Assembly: GCA_015501075.1 (NCBI GenBank)
Contig: JADNYJ010000608.1
Location: forward strand, 1-18,590
DNA length: 18,590 nucleotides
Direction: 5' to 3'
Origin: Gymnopilus junonius
Taxonomy: Eukaryota; Basidiomycota; Agaricomycetes; Agaricales; Galerinaceae
Shown here: piece after piece, positions 1-10,600 of the stretch
Layout: the number at the start of each line of letters is the position of its first letter
Position numbering within the stretch: position 1 is the stretch's first letter
Translations under genes and position numbers: made by a program
The notes under the pieces: generated by a model
Seen by the model: the letters and a program-made list of their open reading frames with translations, nothing else
The model's database searches: none
Told to the model about the DNA's origin: nothing

Positions 1-498
1 GGTGGAGTAGGTGAACGGAGACTGTCTGATATAGTATACTTTCCTGTAAGTCAAGAATATTAGGTTTCGGGTATGGCACTTGACGAATTGATCGTACGTC
101 AACGTAGACATTTAGAAGACAACGATCTCCTTCTTCCAATAACCTGCAAGTTGCGGACCTCCAGTGACCACTGCCATTCAAACCTCTCTGCAGTGGCATC
201 CCAATTTGAACTGGACTTCTCTTTGAGAAACCATATCAATATAGATAGTCATCATGCCATGAAGACGTCATCCACCTTTAAGTTTGGCATCTACACCTGC
301 AGAATCGCGCTTAGGGAGTTTCTTACTGTCCGGGAGAGGCTGGGAGAGCTGGTCAAGAATACAATATATTGGTGTGAGCCTTGGACACACCTTTCGTAAA
401 GCCGCCCCCGCTGCGTTGGAGACGTATAACTCAACAGAGACCAGGAATTCTCGAGGGTTGTCGGAGGAAGTAGAGTAACTATCCCAGGAATTGGACAT
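1..498 (-). CDS. Unrecognised protein, 5' part (runs off left edge)
   Basis: I do not recognise this protein. The reading starts at the ATG at 498 (MSNSWDSYST) and gives a coherent acidic then basic sequence containing NPREFLVSVELYV and, after splicing, EKSSSNWDATAERFEWQWSLEV. Proposed introns are 221-275 (GTGGAT...AAAG, which joins the two good frames in phase) and, less surely, 44-143 (GTTATT...ACAG). A 42-bp segment at 349-390 has GT...AG ends but is also open in frame, so it may be intron or coding. The gene is read in the same direction as the elongase upstream of it, with about 450 bp between them. No signal peptide or membrane segment is visible. The C-terminal part lies outside the window, so family and length cannot be judged. 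Splice choices are inference. Confidence 0.5.
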
Positions 499-949
499 AA
501 TGGTCGGATGGAAAAGGCCAAAATCGAAATGGGATATAGTGTGGTCCTACTCCAGTGAGGGCAAGGTCATTTACCGATTTGGAGAAATCAGGCGCTGAGG
601 TCCTTCCTGAGAAAATTAACATTCTGAATGAGCGGGCGCCCTGCGCAACGAATTGAGTGGCAGTGCCTTTGTTACCGGCATTTCAATCAGCATTTGACCA
701 GGTGATGCGGTGATGACTACATTTGTCACGCTGTGACACTGAACCACAGTTGAAATCCCAGTACTTATCATTGTCTCAACCCTTTGTCGTGAGGGATCCA
801 CGAAAATATATTATTAATGCCAATGTAAAGTGCAAGGTATATAGGCAAGATAGTTTGCTATTAACTCAATGGGTCCCTGTAGATAGCAAGGTTTGATCCT
901 CTAGTGTCTATGCAACAACCCCGGAGATGGCAGATAACATGTATTCTAC
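499..949. other. Intergenic: elongase 3' flank and promoter of left-edge gene
   Basis: This stretch separates the elongase stop codon from the start of the left-edge gene, both on the minus strand. Open frames here are short and unlike any protein I know. I see no RNA gene, repeat or mobile element. It should hold the elongase 3' UTR and the promoter of the next gene, but no individual element can be named. Confidence 0.5.
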
Positions 950-2149
950 TCACGTAGTGGCATTAAGCTTTCCGTTGGCTTTCCCATTGGCGTGTCCATT
1001 GGCGACCCCATTGGCCGCAGATTTCTTGGATGCAGCAGGCTTCTTGTAAGTTTGGAAGTAGAAGTTGATGAAGAGACCGAGGTAGCTGGTAAGAAGAGCG
1101 CAGCCGAATGCAGCAGCTTTTCCTGAGCCAGAACAATTTGCGATGTAGGGAAGATTAGGGTAATAATTGAACGCTACGCGCTCATATGCTGGAAAAAAGA
1201 AAGTCAGACAACGAGACAAGACGACAAACAGAATACTTACTTCCGAAGTAAACAACGAAAAGGTCGATGATAAACTGCGTAATTTGCATGGTGGTGAGAT
1301 ATTTTTTCCACTACCATTAAATTGTGTCAAGGCGTTGTTTCGAGAAGAGATAGAGCCAACATACCCAAAATTTCGCTCCGCCAGCCGTAGCATAATAATA
1401 ATAATCTTCGGAACAGCTTAGCCTAGCAGTAATCGCCGACGCAGAGTGCACTTACACATGACGACATGAACAGCCAAGTTCAGGACAATCACAGTCCACG
1501 ACTGCATTATTATCACTGAGAAAGATGACAATATTAATAATCAAAGGAAACGTACAATGCTTGTCTTTCCGTTCAACTGGGTATAACAAAGTAAGGCGGT
1601 TGCAGAGTGATGGAATACGTGTAAAAATTCTATGAGAGATTCCTTAGGAAAGAAGGGAGTATGATAGACAGTGAAACTCACGCAGGGGCTTCTTCTTGAG
1701 GGAGAGGAATACTGTGTCCAAAAGCTCCTGGTACTTAAAGTAATAATTGACCATGTAATAAAACTCCATCCTCTGACGATTGATCGAGTTAGAAAGGAAA
1801 GGCGCGTCAAAGTAGAACATACGGGTGTCCATGCGTGCTCAGAGCACATGGCATAATGAAGACCATGGTTCCAAATCATCGGCAAAATTTCCTCCAACAT
1901 GAGAGCGAGAAGAAGGAGACTTCCTGAGCTCAAAACTACGTTGTGAAGTTGAAAGAGACGAGTAAGTTTGAGAGGTTGTTGATTTTTCATGACAGCCTTA
2001 ATGGAAAAGATGATGACGAGGTATGAAGTGAGAGCCATAAAGACCGCCTTGTTGGTTGAAAGAGGAGTGACACCCGATACATAGGAATATAAATGTGGAG
2101 GAAGGCGGAAGGGTATCTTGTCGAGGAGAAAAGTTGCAAGCGAATACAT
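950..2149 (-). CDS. ELO-family fatty acid elongase (3-ketoacyl-CoA synthase)
   Basis: ELO proteins sit in the ER membrane and catalyse the condensing step of very-long-chain fatty acid elongation, supplying sphingolipid synthesis. Seven exons (2149-1823, 1772-1682, 1629-1556, 1501-1456, 1405-1365, 1310-1241, 1188-950) join in phase to 295 aa, a normal ELO length. The six introns are 50-54 bp and GT...AG; the first has a CTAAC branch-like site. Family signatures in order are FQLHN, LMLEEILP, AWTPRMEFYYMVNYYFKYQE, LLDTVFLSLKKKPL, the histidine box HVFHH, LLCYTQLNGKTS, MYYYYYATAGGAKFW and MQITQFIIDLFVVYFGTYE. Several hydrophobic segments fit a multi-pass membrane protein. The Met at 2149 (MYSLATFLLD) was chosen because it matches the usual short N terminus; the frame is open to a Met at 2329. 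The tail has NG-rich repeats. No frame break was found. Which yeast Elo it corresponds to cannot be told. Confidence 0.93.
953..1010 (-). repeat. Asn-Gly/Ala-rich repeats in elongase C-terminal tail
   Basis: The last residues read as imperfect repeats of an Asn-Gly unit (NGVANGHANGKANGKLN), visible in the DNA as recurring GGCCAATGG/GGCAAATGG-like units. They follow a Lys-rich stretch (KKPAASKK). ELO C termini face the cytosol and often carry Lys-rich ER-retention signals. Here the lysines lie about 20 residues from the end, so they are not a canonical terminal KKXX. Exact stop use is slightly uncertain, because a GTGAGT donor-like sequence overlaps the TGA. Confidence 0.6.
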
Positions 2150-2525
2150 GGCGGAGGAAAAAAGGGCGCAAAGAGGAATGTTACGCGACTCGAAATTTGA
2201 CTGATCCAATTCTTGGGGTGTGACTGTGATCGTGTCACGCGTTTCCTTCCTGAAGCATGTGTTTATTGAACGTACATACATGATGACCTCAACATCCGGT
2301 CCCCCAACGGAAGACAGATAAACGTGCATTGAATGCTATACAGTACTTACTTGTGTCAAGTTACAAAGTCCTCAGATAATGCAAAGTTACAAAGTAATTC
2401 AAAACGTCCTATAAAAAACTATTAACTATGTGATGATGAGACAGGGGACGCCACCTAAATTGACGAGCCCAGCTTGCTCCCTATACATCAGATTTTTAAG
2501 CATACTTCACCACACGGGCAACTCT
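2150..2525. promoter_or_regulatory. Intergenic: presumed elongase promoter / 5' UTR
   Basis: This region lies between the end of the upstream hypothetical gene and the elongase start, both on the minus strand. The elongase frame stays open upstream to about 2329, so part of this may be coding in an alternative longer start. Otherwise no feature is recognised. Promoter assignment rests on position only. Confidence 0.35.
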
Positions 2526-4161
2526 CTATTCACACCTTTTCAGTTTGACATTGAATTCGTGGAGTCGTTCCACAACATCAGCAGTATTGATTGGTTTTTG
2601 GCACACGAAACCGAGGGACGCATTGGATGGGGTCAATGAATACGAAGCAGAGACCTGAGTAAGTGGTCATTGCTTGACTATGACGTGATATCCCAAAACA
2701 CATACCCCAGAGGCGCGGAGTGATTGCAATAAATCGTGGATGAAAAGAAGGAATCGTGCGCGAAGTTCGTGAAGGTCGTGGAGATCATTGCCTGCCCAAT
2801 TGAGAACCGGATCAAAGATTAGACATGGGAACAATAGGCGCACAAGTATCTGCCGTTGAACTCCAGGTTGGAATGGTACAGTGTAGTTTTATTGAAGTTA
2901 TTCCGGATCCGACCGCTAAACTATGTCCTGGGTCAATAATTTCTTGCGCCCTATACACAGACACGGAAGCATACGCTGTAAAGGATATCACAGCATCATG
3001 TAGGTTTCCAAGCTAAAACGTCCTTGTCAGTGAGAAGAATCATGTGGCCATTTCGGAATAAACCCTTTCCACTTCGCTCAGCTGAGCTTGTGAGCAGTCT
3101 TTCTCTGGCGACGACGACGGCTGCGGGTACAGATATAACATGCAGCCAAAAAGACAGCTGACGGTCACTTTGGGAAAGGAGAAGCACACGACCATCGCTT
3201 TTGAACTTAATATATAGCTATTTGCGAGGTTCGTTAAATAGGGTCCGTCACGAGGGGATCGGGATGGCACGGAAATGACCTGGGCACACGGAATGCAATT
3301 CAATTAGATAGTGCCAGGAGTGGTCTCTGGGTTGCGTACAACAGTCAACTTCATCAGTCCAGCAGGTCCAGGACACATCCTTTCAGTCATATTGGCATAA
3401 GAATCCAACAGAAATGGCTGAATCGAGGCGGAGAAACCGAGATCAACTTGGGGACGTAGTCCACTGCCAGTCCTTATAATCCGGAGTATACTGACCTGCT
3501 CGTCTTTCGGGTTTTGAGTGGACCACCTCAAGACCACCTACCCATCAATTACCTACATAGACCCCAAATGATGAGTGCGAGTAGACTGTACTGAATGACA
3601 TTCATAAGGAGGGAACATGCCAATGAGGTGCCAGACTTGATGATCTTGGTAACCAGAGCGCGATAATTTAACCAGTCATCCGAATCCACGCCGTCCCATG
3701 TGGCAAAAAGGGGAAACAAGTATTCATTGTAATGTCAGGGCAATATTTGGGCATTCTTACCATAAATGTCAGTACACGCATACCTAGTACCTACGCACCC
3801 GATTTGGGTGTGATTTTCTTCAAGTGGGACACCCTCCAATGGACACGCCTTCATATACCACTGAGATTCGAGAACACGGCGAATCCGGCCTTTACAACAC
3901 TGAACAACTAAGGGTCAGTGGTCTCAGGAAATCTAAGCGTGTAGTTGGTGATTGCTGCTTCACTCGTCCATGGGATGTGCATTATATGTGCCAGTCGAGG
4001 GGACGACACAGGTTACGCATAGTATGCAGCAAGTCAGAGACTTCCAAGCAAAAACTGATCTTATTAACCATGTTGGCTTACGTAACATGACGTTTGTGAA
4101 TTAGGACTTACCCGGCCGTCAGCGCGTCAAGCCTGAGCTCAAACATATAAGTAGGCTCCAT
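2526..4161 (-). CDS. Hypothetical multi-exon protein, family not recognised
   Basis: No single long frame exists, but short coding-like frames can be joined in phase into 321 aa: exons 4161-4112, 4059-3964, 3899-3859, 3783-3761, 3644-3553, 3463-3340, 3279-3169, 3120-3064, 3012-2914, 2849-2706, 2654-2526. Best supported are the last two exons, carrying LIFDPVLNWAGNDLHDLHEL and, across a clean GTATGT...CTCAG intron (2655-2705), KPINTADVVERLHEFNVKL before a TAG stop. An intron at 3280-3339 (GTACGC, CTAAT, CCCAG) is also strong. Two hydrophobic stretches are visible, near residues 20-35 (FAWKSLTCCILCVTCVV) and 75-95 (LLMNVIQYSLLALIIWGL), so a membrane protein is possible. The fourth intron (3645-3760) is long for this locus and hides another frame, so that junction is weak. 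The start lies only 119 bp from the VPS13 start, facing away from it. A decayed gene remains possible. Confidence 0.45.
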
Positions 4162-4280
4162 CCAGAGCCATTCTAGAGCTCATTCGTCAACATTTGCATA
4201 TCATCTTCGAACGATACCGACGCTGTACTTGTTCAGCACCCAATACCCAGAATTTGCGCGTGTAGGTTAAGGGTTACACG
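4162..4280. promoter_or_regulatory. Short divergent intergenic region upstream of VPS13
   Basis: Only 119 bp separate the proposed start of the minus-strand hypothetical gene from the VPS13 ATG, so if that model is right both promoters lie here or overlap coding DNA. I see no clear TATA box at a fixed distance. Assignment is by position. Confidence 0.35.
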
Positions 4281-4690
4281 ATGTGGTGGTTAGATCCAGG
4301 AAAAGAGGTTCTCAATGTTGTGAGTACTTGAGCGACATCTTCTAAATTTGCCGTCTAACTTTCGTTTTCCTCAGCTGTTCAACCGTATTCTTGCTCCCTA
4401 TGTTATGAATCTTGATTTAAATCAAGTGAACTATGGAATTGGACAGGGTAACTGTTAGCTCTTGCGTGATGGTTCCTCTTTAACCTTCAAACAGGGCAAC
4501 TTACTCTTCGTAACTTGAGATTGAAGAAGGGAGCATTGGACAAATTCCAGCTTCCCGTCGATGTCTTAGAGGGTCTGTGGCAGTTTTTGACAGCTAGCGC
4601 GACTTCTTGTAACTGACGATAAATTCAGGTCACCTTGGAAAGTTTACCTTATCTCTTCATTGGATGAACCTTGGGAATCAACCAGTCGAA
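4281..4690 (+). other. VPS13: Chorein-type N-terminal domain of VPS13
   Basis: The first four exons encode the N-terminal cap of the lipid channel, which in known VPS13 and ATG2 proteins contacts the ER and takes up lipid. Visible hallmarks are ILAPYVMNLDLNQVNYGIG, LRLKKGALDKFQLPVDV, the GHLGKFTLSLHWMNL segment and EILIEDIYLLVIPS. This domain assignment follows the family; ER contact is not readable from DNA. Confidence 0.9.
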
Positions 4691-7600
4691 ATATTGATAG
4701 AAGATATATATCTACTTGTCATTCCTTCCCCACAAACTAGCACCAATCCTGAGGAAGATGAAGCACGAGCCCAAGCTGCAAAGACCGAGCGACTAGAGAA
4801 TGCCGAGCTACTTCACGTACGGGGCCAAGCGGAGGCTTCCGCAGGTGAATAATGTCCTTTGACTTGAATTAAAACACGCTGGACTTAGTATGCCTTTACA
4901 AGATGAAGCGACCCAATCGCAAGGCCTTGTTCAATCTCTCATTGCCAAGGTTATCAACAACGTTCAGGTCACTGTCAAAAACATCCATGTCCGATATGAG
5001 GATAACATGAGCGTACTTGGTGTACAGTGCTTCTTCAAACCCAGGTCTGATTCAAAGCTGACATTTGTTTCTGAAATTAGCACCCATTCGCAGCTGGTAT
5101 TACCCTGGCTGGTTTCACTGCTGTGTCTGTTGACGGTAATTGGCAACCAGCGTTTATCGAGAGCACTGCAGGGGCTATACATAAGGCAATGCCTTTCTAC
5201 ATTCTACAAAGTATGCGAATGCTGGATCTGACCTTTCATTTGCAGTTGGCAAAACTTCAGTCACTCTCTCTTTACTTCGACACGGATGCCGCCAGCATGT
5301 CTGGCCTACCTACCGCCGATTCCATTAAAATATTCTCGGAAATGGTATCTCGCTTTATTTATCTCAAAGAATGATTTTTACCAAGCTTCAGAATAGATAT
5401 CTCACGAAGAAAATGACGGGCAGCATCAGTATATCTTGAAACCAGTCTCCGGTGAAGGAAGGGTATGAAATTTCGTCTCCCAGTCTGTATCTAGCCTGAC
5501 TCCACTTCAGGTCATTGTGAACCACACAATCGACCGGCAGACGCCACGCTTCGACATCGAACTTGGTTTTGAAGAAATCGGTGTCGCCCTGGATGACAAT
5601 CAATACAGAGACGCTATATCCCTTGTTGACATGTATCATGTGTATTTGCGGAAACGACAGGTAACTAAGAAGCTTTCATTTGTGTCATGTGCTGAACCAA
5701 ATGCTACGTTTTGCCCAGTATGGAAAATACCGTCCATTAGAAGCCGAATTCAAGTCCAGCCCTGCTAAAGCACGGCTCAAATATGCAATGAATGCAATTT
5801 TAGGCGGAATTCAGGAAAAGAACAGGAGATGGACTTGGGATTATTTTGCCGAGCGGCGAAATGATCGAAATGAGTACGTCAGCCTTTTCCAGAAAATTTA
5901 CTCAATCCCCCTCTAGTCGGTCTGGTGAGTATTCCTGGAAGATCTATATTCATAGTGATTAAATTCTGCGTAGGAATTACAAAGGCTTCAAACATTGGAG
6001 AGAAAACTGACATATGAGGACATACGTTTCTATCGCTCCATAGCCCGCTCTAAGGTCAAGAAGGACGTGGCTCTACGAAATAAACTGGAAGCCGAAAGGA
6101 GGGAGCAGGCTCAAAAACAGAGTTGGAGTAATTGGTTTTGGGGCACATCTTCCACTGATGCAGCTCGAGAAGAGTCAGGCTTCGCTGGACCCATGACCGA
6201 CGAGCAACGCAAACAGCTATATGACGTTCTAGATTTCGACGAGAAAGCAGCACTTGCTGATGCTCTCCAAGCACCGAAGGATTCGTTAAAGACGCGGATC
6301 ATTGCAAAGCTTAGGACAGGCTCTTTCACTCTTCGAACTGATCCCCGCCACCAAAATAAGGAGGTCATGTCTGTCGTCTTTGATATATTTCGAGCCGACT
6401 TTATTCAGCGCCCTGATAACTTCGAGACCTCAATCTCTCTGAATGGATTCAAAGTGTTTGATGGAATAACCCCGCAAACACTTTATCCGCAAATTGTACA
6501 CGTCAAAGGAGGTGCTACTATCGACTCAATCAGTGGCCTCTCCTCAAAAGAGTCCGATCCTTTCTTTTTCATTAAGTTCGAAAACAATCCATTGGATGAA
6601 CGGGCAGACAACGCTTTGACTGTCCGTATGCGCCATATGGAAATCATATACCATCGGGGCTATGTTGAAGCAGTGTATAGGTTCTTTAAACCACCCGCCA
6701 GTCAGCTGGAATCAGTAGAGGCCCTTTTGGTGAGTGTTTGAGCTCGTGTCTCAAAAGTTGGACTAATCTAGCCTGTTCAGAACGTTGCTAGCGAGACACT
6801 GGAAGGGCTGCGCAGGGAGACTCGGGCAGGCTTAGAGTATGCGTTGCAGACGCACAAAACGGTCGATATTCAAATGGACTTGAATGCACCTGTGATAATC
6901 ATACCCGAAGAGTGAGTCCCAGCATTTTTGGAGGTGTCAACTTTCACTGAATGGCTTCTAGTGTAACAACTAACGACTGTAAACACCTTATTATTGATGC
7001 TGGCCATATTGCCATTGAAAGTGATCTCGTTGCCAAAGAAGCTATACGGACGATCCATCTGAAGAGGAATCAGAAGTATAGCGACGAGGACTACCAGAAT
7101 CTTGAATCATTAATGTACGACAAGATGTCGCTTCGCTTGGCAGACGCACAGGTAGATTTTGCCATTATATTGGCCTGAGAAAATGGAAAGAGACTTACGA
7201 AATGGTTTTTTCAGTTTATTATCGGCGATAATCTGGAGTCATGCCGAGCCGCTCTCGCATCGAATATGAACGATTCCCTGCATATTCTTGAAAGAGTCAG
7301 TATTGATCTGCGGATAGAAAAGTCCATCGTCCCTACCGCAGTAAATCTGGCTCAGTTCAAAGTTTCCGGAACATTGCCTTCTCTTCAAATCAATCTCTCT
7401 GATACCAAATACAAATCATTGATGCGGCTAGTTGATGTGTGCATTCCTCACTTTGAAGGTGAACAAGTCCAGAAAGCCTTAAAAGGGACTGGATCTACCT
7501 TAGGAGCATTTCAACTTCCGACCAACCTCTTTAACCAAACAGACCAAGAATACAATGTTGATGACGACGAACAGGAACACGAATCACAATCAGTTCAGCA

Positions 7601-10600
7601 GGAAGAATTTTTTGAGGCTGAGGAAGGAACGGTGGATGTGAGTCTATGAGGACAACTGCCTTCTTCGCTGTGTTGACGTCCTTTTAAGCATCCGGAGTTT
7701 CGGCAACATACATTCGAATTAGATTTCAAAGTGGAAAGACTACGCGCAGTAATCGCAAAATCAAGTCCAGATGGTGTTGATAAACCCTTGGGAGATCTTC
7801 ACCTAGAGGCATTTTCTCTGTCGTTTGCTCTGGCCAAGTATGACATGAAAATGGATATTAATCTGAGGTATAGTCAAGCCCATGAGTATCCTAGGATTTT
7901 CTCGTTCTTATTCTATCTTGTTCAGCTCAGTTACCATGAATGTCGTTCAGCCTCTCGGGAAGGATATTCAGTTCATCTCCACTCCTGAAGTAGGATCATC
8001 CAAAGAAAAACACCTACTGCGGATTTCATATTCGCGAGTCCAGAATGAATCACCTAATTTCCTAACTCTTGCTGAAGGCATAGACCAGAACGTTGACATC
8101 AAGATATCAACTCTCAGCTTCCGTGCAGCACCTGAACCAATTCTAGCACTATATGAGTTTATAATGGCGACTTTTGTTTCTAGCCCTGACCAGATTGCTA
8201 ATACCAGCACTGGCATGGCTCCAGTTGGAAGTGACGAAGTACTAAGAGGGGCTCCAGGTCAAACTGAAGGTAAAATACGAGTTTTGATAAAATTTGAAGG
8301 AGTACAAAGTATGTTCAATGTTGTGCAGTTGATATGAGGAGTGCAAACTTACATATGCCATGACAGTGACGTTGATCAATGAAATGATCAACCTTGCCAC
8401 CCTGTCCTTGTCGACAGCGGATGTTACTCTCCTTCTTCGAGCAAAGACGCTGCGAATCTCAGGGCGTTTGGGAAATCTGACTCTAACCAATGACAATGAA
8501 AAGAGCAAGTTCCTCGGGGATTTCAATCAATTGGTCTCAATTGAAGGGGAGAACTTTGTGGATTTCAGATATCAAACATATGATCCCGATGAAGATCACT
8601 ACACTGGAGTCAAGTCCTCCATTCATTTCAATGCTGCGTCAATTAAATTCCATTTCGTGGAGGACCCTTTACATGCTCTTTACCTCTTTTCCTGCAAACT
8701 TGCCAAATTAAAGGGTTTATATGACGCTGCGACGCAGGTGGCGGTTCAGCGAGCATCTGAAATAGAAAGGATGGAATTTGGAATCTCCATCAAGTCTCCG
8801 ATTGTGGTTTTTCCCTCGTCCCCTTTATCCTCGTCGGATGCTCTCGTCCTCAGACTGGGAGAAATCGATGCAAGGAACATCTCCGAACCCACGGTCAATC
8901 GAATAATTGCTAGCCTGCGTGGCATTCAACTTGTTTCTTGCATTCATCGTAAAGATGAAACATCTAGGCTGAAAATGATTGACGACATAAACATTTCGGC
9001 GAACGCCATTCAAACAAGGGATATCGATCGCGAGCAAGATGCTGATTACCCAGATACTCAGGTGAAGACTTTACTCCCAGCTCTTAGAATCCGGGACAAA
9101 CTAAATTTGTACAGGTGGAGATTCAACTTTCAGATGTCAAATTACATCTGACTCAAAGCCAATACTGCATATTGATGCAATTAGCGAACCAAATTCCTCG
9201 TGTGTTCTCAGGTGCTGCCCTCAGGTAAACATGGGAAGAGAGAATGGCCTTTCAGAGAAAATAAATTCAGGCAGTGTAGAAGGACTTCAGCCGTCTGTTG
9301 ATTTGGAACCTGAGCTACATTCCTCTCGACACAGCTGGACGACCCTTGACCTCGCATTGTCGATCAATGCAGTGAAACTACACCTATATGATGCGCTCGC
9401 CTTCTCTGAGAATGATCTCAGAGACCATGGCATCACCAGATTCGCCCTAAATGATAATAGTTTGCGTCTCAAATTACTTTCTGATGGGGCAGGAGAATCG
9501 CAAGTCGTGCTCAGGTCATTCACCATGAGCAATACAAGACCAGGGAACAACAAATTCAGGGAAATTATACCGGCTGCTCAACATAATAGGAATCAGTTCA
9601 TGTTGTTGTACTCTATGTCGGGAGGTGGAGGTGGATCATCTTTGGCAGTACTCACAGTCGATTCGCCGCAGGTAGTATTCGCCATTGATCCAGTAATTTC
9701 TCTCCTCGAATTTTTCACCAGTGCATCTAACAAAGAAAACACTTCTTACCCGTCAACGAATCGCACTCAGACTCTTTCCGACAATCAGAAGGAACCAGAC
9801 CCAAATCAAGGAGAACTACATTTCCGACTTGACTTACACAGTGTTTCTATCAGGATCTTGGAGAATGATACAGACACAGAATCACGAGCAATAAGCTTGT
9901 ATGTTGATCAGGTCCTACTTTCGAAACAGGTAAAGGTTTTGTGGCTCTTGATTTCTACGAATTGACTCCTCTTGTAGGGGATTCTGGCTTTGACCATCAA
10001 TCGGTTAGGAATGTCCCTCATGAGGATGGGCAGAGCTACCGAAAGTGTACGGTTTCTGGATGACGTAGATCTGACTCTTTCCCTCGATAGCCGCTCATCG
10101 TCATCGCATCAAATGACGAACATTGAAATAGTATCGAAACCAATTATATTTAGGGCCTCATACAGGGATCTCAATCTTATCACTTCAATAATCAACAAAG
10201 CCGTTGAGCGATATGGCTCTTCTCAGCAGTCTCTTAAGGACCAGAAGCAAGATGAATCAGAATCAACACAAAAAACCGTTTCGGAAAATGAAAATCTCCT
10301 AGTAACTATGCCGAAATCCCTGGTTTCTGGTCGAAGTCGAATGGAGGGCCAGTCAGTTGGAAGTGCCCGAGTTTTAATGTCTAAGGAACTGGTGATGCTT
10401 TTTTGTTCTGTTAACTTGGAGCATATTCCTCATATTCCTCGTTGAAATGCAGTTGAAGGCATCTTTTGACGGTTTCAGGCTTGTCCTCATTGGAGATCTA
10501 CATGAACAACCAATGCTCCATCTTAAAGTCAAATCATTTGTAATTGGTGCCCAAGATTGGTCTGGTCAGGTGTGGACTTTTGCCTTTCGAATGGAATCAT

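Noticed and set aside
73..399. Plus-strand open frame of 108 codons at the left end
   Set aside because: It overlaps a more protein-like minus-strand spliced reading and shows no recognisable motif.
1644..1832. An apparent frameshift in the elongase between AWTP and FLHVFHH, suggested by two overlapping frames
   Set aside because: Two introns (1773-1822 and 1630-1681) with good GT...AG ends restore a continuous ELO sequence, so the gene is intact.
3824..4090. Plus-strand open frame of 88 codons upstream of VPS13
   Set aside because: No family resemblance, opposite to the minus-strand exon model, and ends without a usable link to VPS13.
4266..4279. TTAAGGGTTA-like sequence resembling a telomere repeat just before VPS13
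   Set aside because: Only one imperfect unit in a gene-dense region; no array.
9619..9645. Gly-rich SGGGGGSS segment in VPS13 as a possible linker insertion or engineered tag
   Set aside because: It lies in frame in a long natural exon with uneven codons; ordinary low-complexity loop.
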